The translations under genes were made by a program, and so were the position numbers. Of a stretch of DNA of 64,000 bases, positions 61,682 to 64,000 are shown piece after piece. Origin of the DNA: Acidobacteriaceae bacterium KBS 83 (GTDB lineage Bacteria; Acidobacteriota; Terriglobia; Terriglobales; Acidobacteriaceae); the NCBI GenBank assembly GCA_000381585.1, contig KB906742.1, positions 105,103 to 169,102 on the forward strand. The letters run 5' to 3'. Position 1 is the first letter of the stretch. Each line of letters begins with the position of its first letter. The notes beneath the pieces were generated by a model. It saw only the letters and a program-made list of their open reading frames with translations, had not been told where the DNA came from and made no database searches.

Positions 61682-62858
61682 ACACCACCGCAGTAAGGTA
61701 TGGAGCGTCGATCTTGGCTACTACAATGGCAAGCGAATCCGGCGCTCTACGGGACAAACCACAAAGAGTGCGGCCCAGACCGTCGCTGCCGAGATGGACA
61801 AAAAACTCAAGGCGGCGCACGGCGAACCTGCATCTCTGGAGCGCAAGGTAATGCCCACCCTCCAACAATTCGCGGATGCGGTTTACCTCCCCTACGTGAA
61901 GGCCCACACCTCGCTCAAGCCTAAGAGCAAGGACAGCTACGAGAACGGCACGCGCCTGCTGAAGAACACCGTCCTCAAGGTCTCCAAGGAGGAATCGCGG
62001 CCCTACGCAGCCACCACTCTGCTGAGTAAGGTCACGAGCGCCGACGTGAAGACGCTGAAGGTTCCGGGTGGGCCATCCAACTGCAACCAGATGCGGCGCG
62101 CGCTGCGCAACCTGCTCTCGCTCGCCGTCGAGAAGGAGTACATCGTCGTAGCGCCCCGGATTCACCTGATGAAGGAGCGCAAGCGCAAAGCGGTCTATGA
62201 CGCCAAGCTGGAGCAGAAGATAATGGAGCTGGCCCCGCAGCCACTCAAGGACATCTTTCTGATCCTCTTTGACGCCGGGATGCGGCCCGACGAGATTATT
62301 CGTCTCGAATGGCAGCACATCCTGTGGGACGAGGAGCGCATCTTCGTCGACCACGGCAAGACCAGCCACGCGACGCGACGCGTTCCCCTGAGCGACCGCG
62401 TGCGCGAGGCGCTGCTCGAACGCCTGCGGACGAGGAAGCCGAAGCACAAAGACTGCCCCTGGGTCTTCCCCTCGGTGCGCAAGTCGGCGACGGGTCACAT
62501 CACCGACTCCGGCTTCGGCAAGCAGTTCCGCGCTCTGCGCGCGGCGACCGGCTTCACTCGCGATCTGGTGCTCTACTGCGCGCGGCACACCTTCTGCACC
62601 GACTTCTATGACGGCTGTGGCAACGCCAAGCTGACCCAGGAAGTCATGGGGCATGGCTCCCTCGCCGTCACGCAAATCTACATCCACCCCGACCATCATG
62701 GGATGGATGACGTCATCAACGCACGTAACCGCGCACGCGCAGAAAGGGCAGCGACCACGACCGAAGTAGACGTACTCACAGCGGGGGCCGCGAATTTTGG
62801 GCGTACTTTTGGGCGTACTGGTCAGGTTATCCAGTTCCCGAATGCTGTAAATGCTTGA
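61668..62858 (+). CDS. int: Tyrosine recombinase/integrase
   Basis: ATG 61668 gives 396 residues: an N-terminal arm-binding part, a SAM-like core-binding domain (about 63-165; TLQQFADAVYLPYVKAHTSL) and a catalytic domain (about 175-350). Catalytic residues are visible: Arg206 (DAGMRPDEI), Lys231 (HGKTSHATRR), Arg306-His307 (YCARHTF, with Tyr at the usual first His position), His329 (GHGSLAV) and nucleophile Tyr338 (QIYIHP). It ends 6 bases before the attR repeat in the tRNA-Arg gene, the standard arrangement of tRNA-targeting integrases. Confidence 0.93.
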   Translation: MELFRHHRSKVWSVDLGYYNGKRIRRSTGQTTKSAAQTVAAEMDKKLKAAHGEPASLERKVMPTLQQFADAVYLPYVKAHTSLKPKSKDSYENGTRLLKNTVLKVSKEESRPYAATTLLSKVTSADVKTLKVPGGPSNCNQMRRALRNLLSLAVEKEYIVVAPRIHLMKERKRKAVYDAKLEQKIMELAPQPLKDIFLILFDAGMRPDEIIRLEWQHILWDEERIFVDHGKTSHATRRVPLSDRVREALLERLRTRKPKHKDCPWVFPSVRKSATGHITDSGFGKQFRALRAATGFTRDLVLYCARHTFCTDFYDGCGNAKLTQEVMGHGSLAVTQIYIHPDHHGMDDVINARNRARAERAATTTEVDVLTAGAANFGRTFGRTGQVIQFPNAVNA

Positions 62859-62863
62859 TAAGG

Positions 62864-62904
62864 ATGGTGCGCCCAGAAGGATTCGAACCTCCGGCCTACT
62901 GATT
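62864..62904. repeat. attR: Right attachment-site repeat within tRNA-Arg
   Basis: Exact 41-base copy of 1012-1052. Here it is part of the complete tRNA gene, so insertion regenerates a functional tRNA on this side. The first non-identical bases beyond each end differ, which fixes the repeat limits. Confidence 0.9.
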
Positions 62905-62941
62905 CGTAGTCAGTCGCTCTATCCAACTGAGCTATGGGCGC
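62865..62941 (-). tRNA. tRNA-Arg (anticodon ACG)
   Basis: The 77-nt gene folds into a complete cloverleaf: acceptor GCGCCCA/TGGGCGC, D arm GCTC...GAGC, anticodon stem ACTGA/TCAGT with loop CTACGAA (anticodon ACG), T arm with GGTTCGAATCC, discriminator A and an encoded CCA. It belongs to the host and is the integration target of the island. Confidence 0.95.
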
Positions 62942-63060
62942 ACAACAGGTGGGACTCACTGAGGATAGCAAGAGGGATGGGTGAAATCAAATGAGCGGAG
63001 GCGGTTCGTGGTCCGCCGCACTCCGCTCATCTGCACTTACGAATTGCGTTCAATAGATGT

Positions 63061-64000
63061 TCAATAGATATGGAAGTTGACTTCGATGGTGATCTCGACC
63101 GGCACAGGTTTGCCCTGGTAGGTGGAAGGCTTGAACTTGTACTGCCGCACCGCTTCGACGGCCTTCTCATCCAGCCCCATGCCCAGCTTGCGCACCACGC
63201 GGATGCGCTGCGGCATCCCGTGCGCGTCCACGATCAGCGACACCACCGACACGCCCTGATACTTCGCGCGCCGCGCTTCGTCAGAGAACTCCGCATCCAC
63301 TGAGTAGATCAGCACCGGCGGCGACACGCCGCCACCTACGTGATACAGCCCGCCACCGTAGCCGCCACCCTCGCCCGGCCCATAGCCCGCGCCGGAGCCG
63401 GATCCGATCCCGCCGCCATCACCCGAGCCCAGACCGGCGCCCGAGCCCGTCCCGTTCGCCGCCGGCCCCACAATGTTGGTCCGCGGATCGCCTAGGTTCG
63501 GCAGGTTGTTGTTGGGCAGCGCCACGTTGGGCGGCATCTTGATCGTCGGTTCCACTGCTAGCTTGGGATGCTCGTTCACCGCCAGCATCGGCGGCGTCAC
63601 CGGGGTCTCGGAAAACTTGGGCAGCCGGCCCTTGGGCGCCTGCACCAACTCGTGCGCGCCGCCGCCGCCGCCACCGCCCATCGCCGGCCCCTTGGGCGCA
63701 ATCGGACGGAAGGGCGTGATGTCCACCGCCGCCATCTGCGGCTTGGGTGGCGTCACCTTGGGATGCATCCGCATCTCGATGATCAGGGCAACAATCAGCG
63801 CGATGATCACCACGTGCGTTCCCACGGAAAGCCAGGTCGACAGCGGACCGCGCTTCACCCGGAAGGGATCCAGCACCGCCACCGGCTGCGAGGTCAGCAC
63901 CAACGGCGGCAGATGCTCTCGCTGGAACAATCCACGCACCGTCCCCAGCCACGTCCGCCATACCGGCTCGTCCACCACCGGATTCCACAGATGCGGCTCT
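63061..64000 (-). CDS. TonB-family energy transducer, 5' end beyond window
   Basis: The open frame continues through the right edge, so the start may lie outside; a GTG at 63978 is an internal alternative. It has one transmembrane helix (VGTHVVIIALIVALII), a Pro- and Gly-rich periplasmic spacer (GGGGGGGAHELVQAPKGR, GSGAGLGSGDGGGIGSG) and a C-terminal TonB domain (YQGVSVVSLIVDAHGMPQRI, KAVEAVRQYKFKPSTYQGKP, VPVEITIEVNF). TonB transmits proton-motive force to outer-membrane receptors. It is a host flank gene; no ExbB/ExbD is visible within the window. Confidence 0.88.
   Translation of the reverse strand, partial: EPHLWNPVVDEPVWRTWLGTVRGLFQREHLPPLVLTSQPVAVLDPFRVKRGPLSTWLSVGTHVVIIALIVALIIEMRMHPKVTPPKPQMAAVDITPFRPIAPKGPAMGGGGGGGAHELVQAPKGRLPKFSETPVTPPMLAVNEHPKLAVEPTIKMPPNVALPNNNLPNLGDPRTNIVGPAANGTGSGAGLGSGDGGGIGSGSGAGYGPGEGGGYGGGLYHVGGGVSPPVLIYSVDAEFSDEARRAKYQGVSVVSLIVDAHGMPQRIRVVRKLGMGLDEKAVEAVRQYKFKPSTYQGKPVPVEITIEVNFHIY

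Larger units (their letters stand above)
1012..62904. mobile_element. tRNA-Arg integrated genomic island, about 61.9 kb
   Basis: The element is bounded by exact 41-bp direct repeats of the tRNA-Arg 3' end. A tyrosine integrase ends 6 bp before the right repeat, with an overlapping excisionase-like HTH gene in front. The interior is a mosaic of intact metabolic, regulatory and secreted-protein genes, dispersed repeats and many truncated or frameshifted genes. A broken terminase small subunit, a DUF3631-like gene and a minus-strand run of small genes at the integrase end resemble a phage satellite or integrative element backbone. I see no conjugation genes. Self-mobility is uncertain, because accumulated damage suggests an old, partly fixed island. 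Confidence 0.85.

Noticed and set aside
61674..62699. Long minus-strand open frame opposite the integrase
   Set aside because: The integrase has full catalytic motifs on the plus strand; the antisense frame has no family resemblance.

Overview
The window looks like an acidobacterial (Terriglobia-type) chromosome segment. The evidence is indirect: moderate to high GC, very large secreted NHL/Ig-type proteins, CadC-like winged-helix proteins fused to TPR or PD40 domains, HAF-repeat proteins, DUF4410, a glycine/proline-rich TonB protein, and a sensor kinase with a propeller plus Y_Y_Y region. No rRNA, CRISPR array or complete phage is present.

Almost the whole window is one integrated element. 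A complete tRNA-Arg(ACG) gene lies at 62865-62941 (minus strand). Its last 41 bases (62864-62904) are repeated exactly at 1012-1052. A tyrosine recombinase (61668-62858) and an overlapping excisionase-like HTH gene (61463-61681) sit directly beside the intact tRNA. I therefore read 1012-62904 as a genomic island of about 61.9 kb inserted into the 3' end of the tRNA. Positions 1-1011 (a damaged membrane-protein gene) and 62905-64000 (TonB energy transducer) are the host flanks.

Layout of the island. 1.3-8.3 kb: a small zinc-ribbon gene, then a detoxification module (LysR regulator, SDR, RidA-like protein, epoxide-hydrolase-like protein, Ohr, DoxX, nitronate monooxygenase) framed by two broken SRAP genes in opposite orientation. 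8.5-18 kb: a truncated ATPase, a methyltransferase remnant, a giant NHL/Ig secreted protein, a CadC/TPR regulator, a broken terminase small subunit, a serine recombinase lacking its catalytic N-terminus, and a broken Pnkp remnant. 18-31 kb: DUF4410, Crp/Fnr and receiver-only regulators, envelope and redox genes, a GT87 mannosyltransferase-type protein and a Tat-exported GH2 enzyme, with REP-like hairpins in the gaps. 31-42 kb: a secreted lectin-like protein, a histidine kinase, a 437-bp direct repeat flanking a sigma-factor/membrane-protein segment, and a three-gene operon (GH16-like lipoprotein, propeller sensor kinase, NarL-type regulator). 42-56 kb: a complete galactose-oxidase-like copper-radical oxidase coupled to a redoxin, two HAF-repeat genes, and fragments of kinase, DNA ligase and CadC/PD40 genes. 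56-62 kb: a minus-strand run of small genes of phage-satellite or mobile-element type (Fis-like HTH, DUF3631-like protein, small zinc proteins) leading to xis/int.

The most unusual feature is a repeat family: six copies (three intact, three damaged) of a roughly 470-bp unit that encodes only one zinc-ribbon protein of about 130 residues. It has short imperfect inverted ends (GCATCA...TGATGC) and has broken other genes where it sits. I recognise no transposase in it. Many other genes are frameshifted, truncated or rearranged, so the island appears to be an old, repeatedly remodelled accumulation site with a few intact functional modules.
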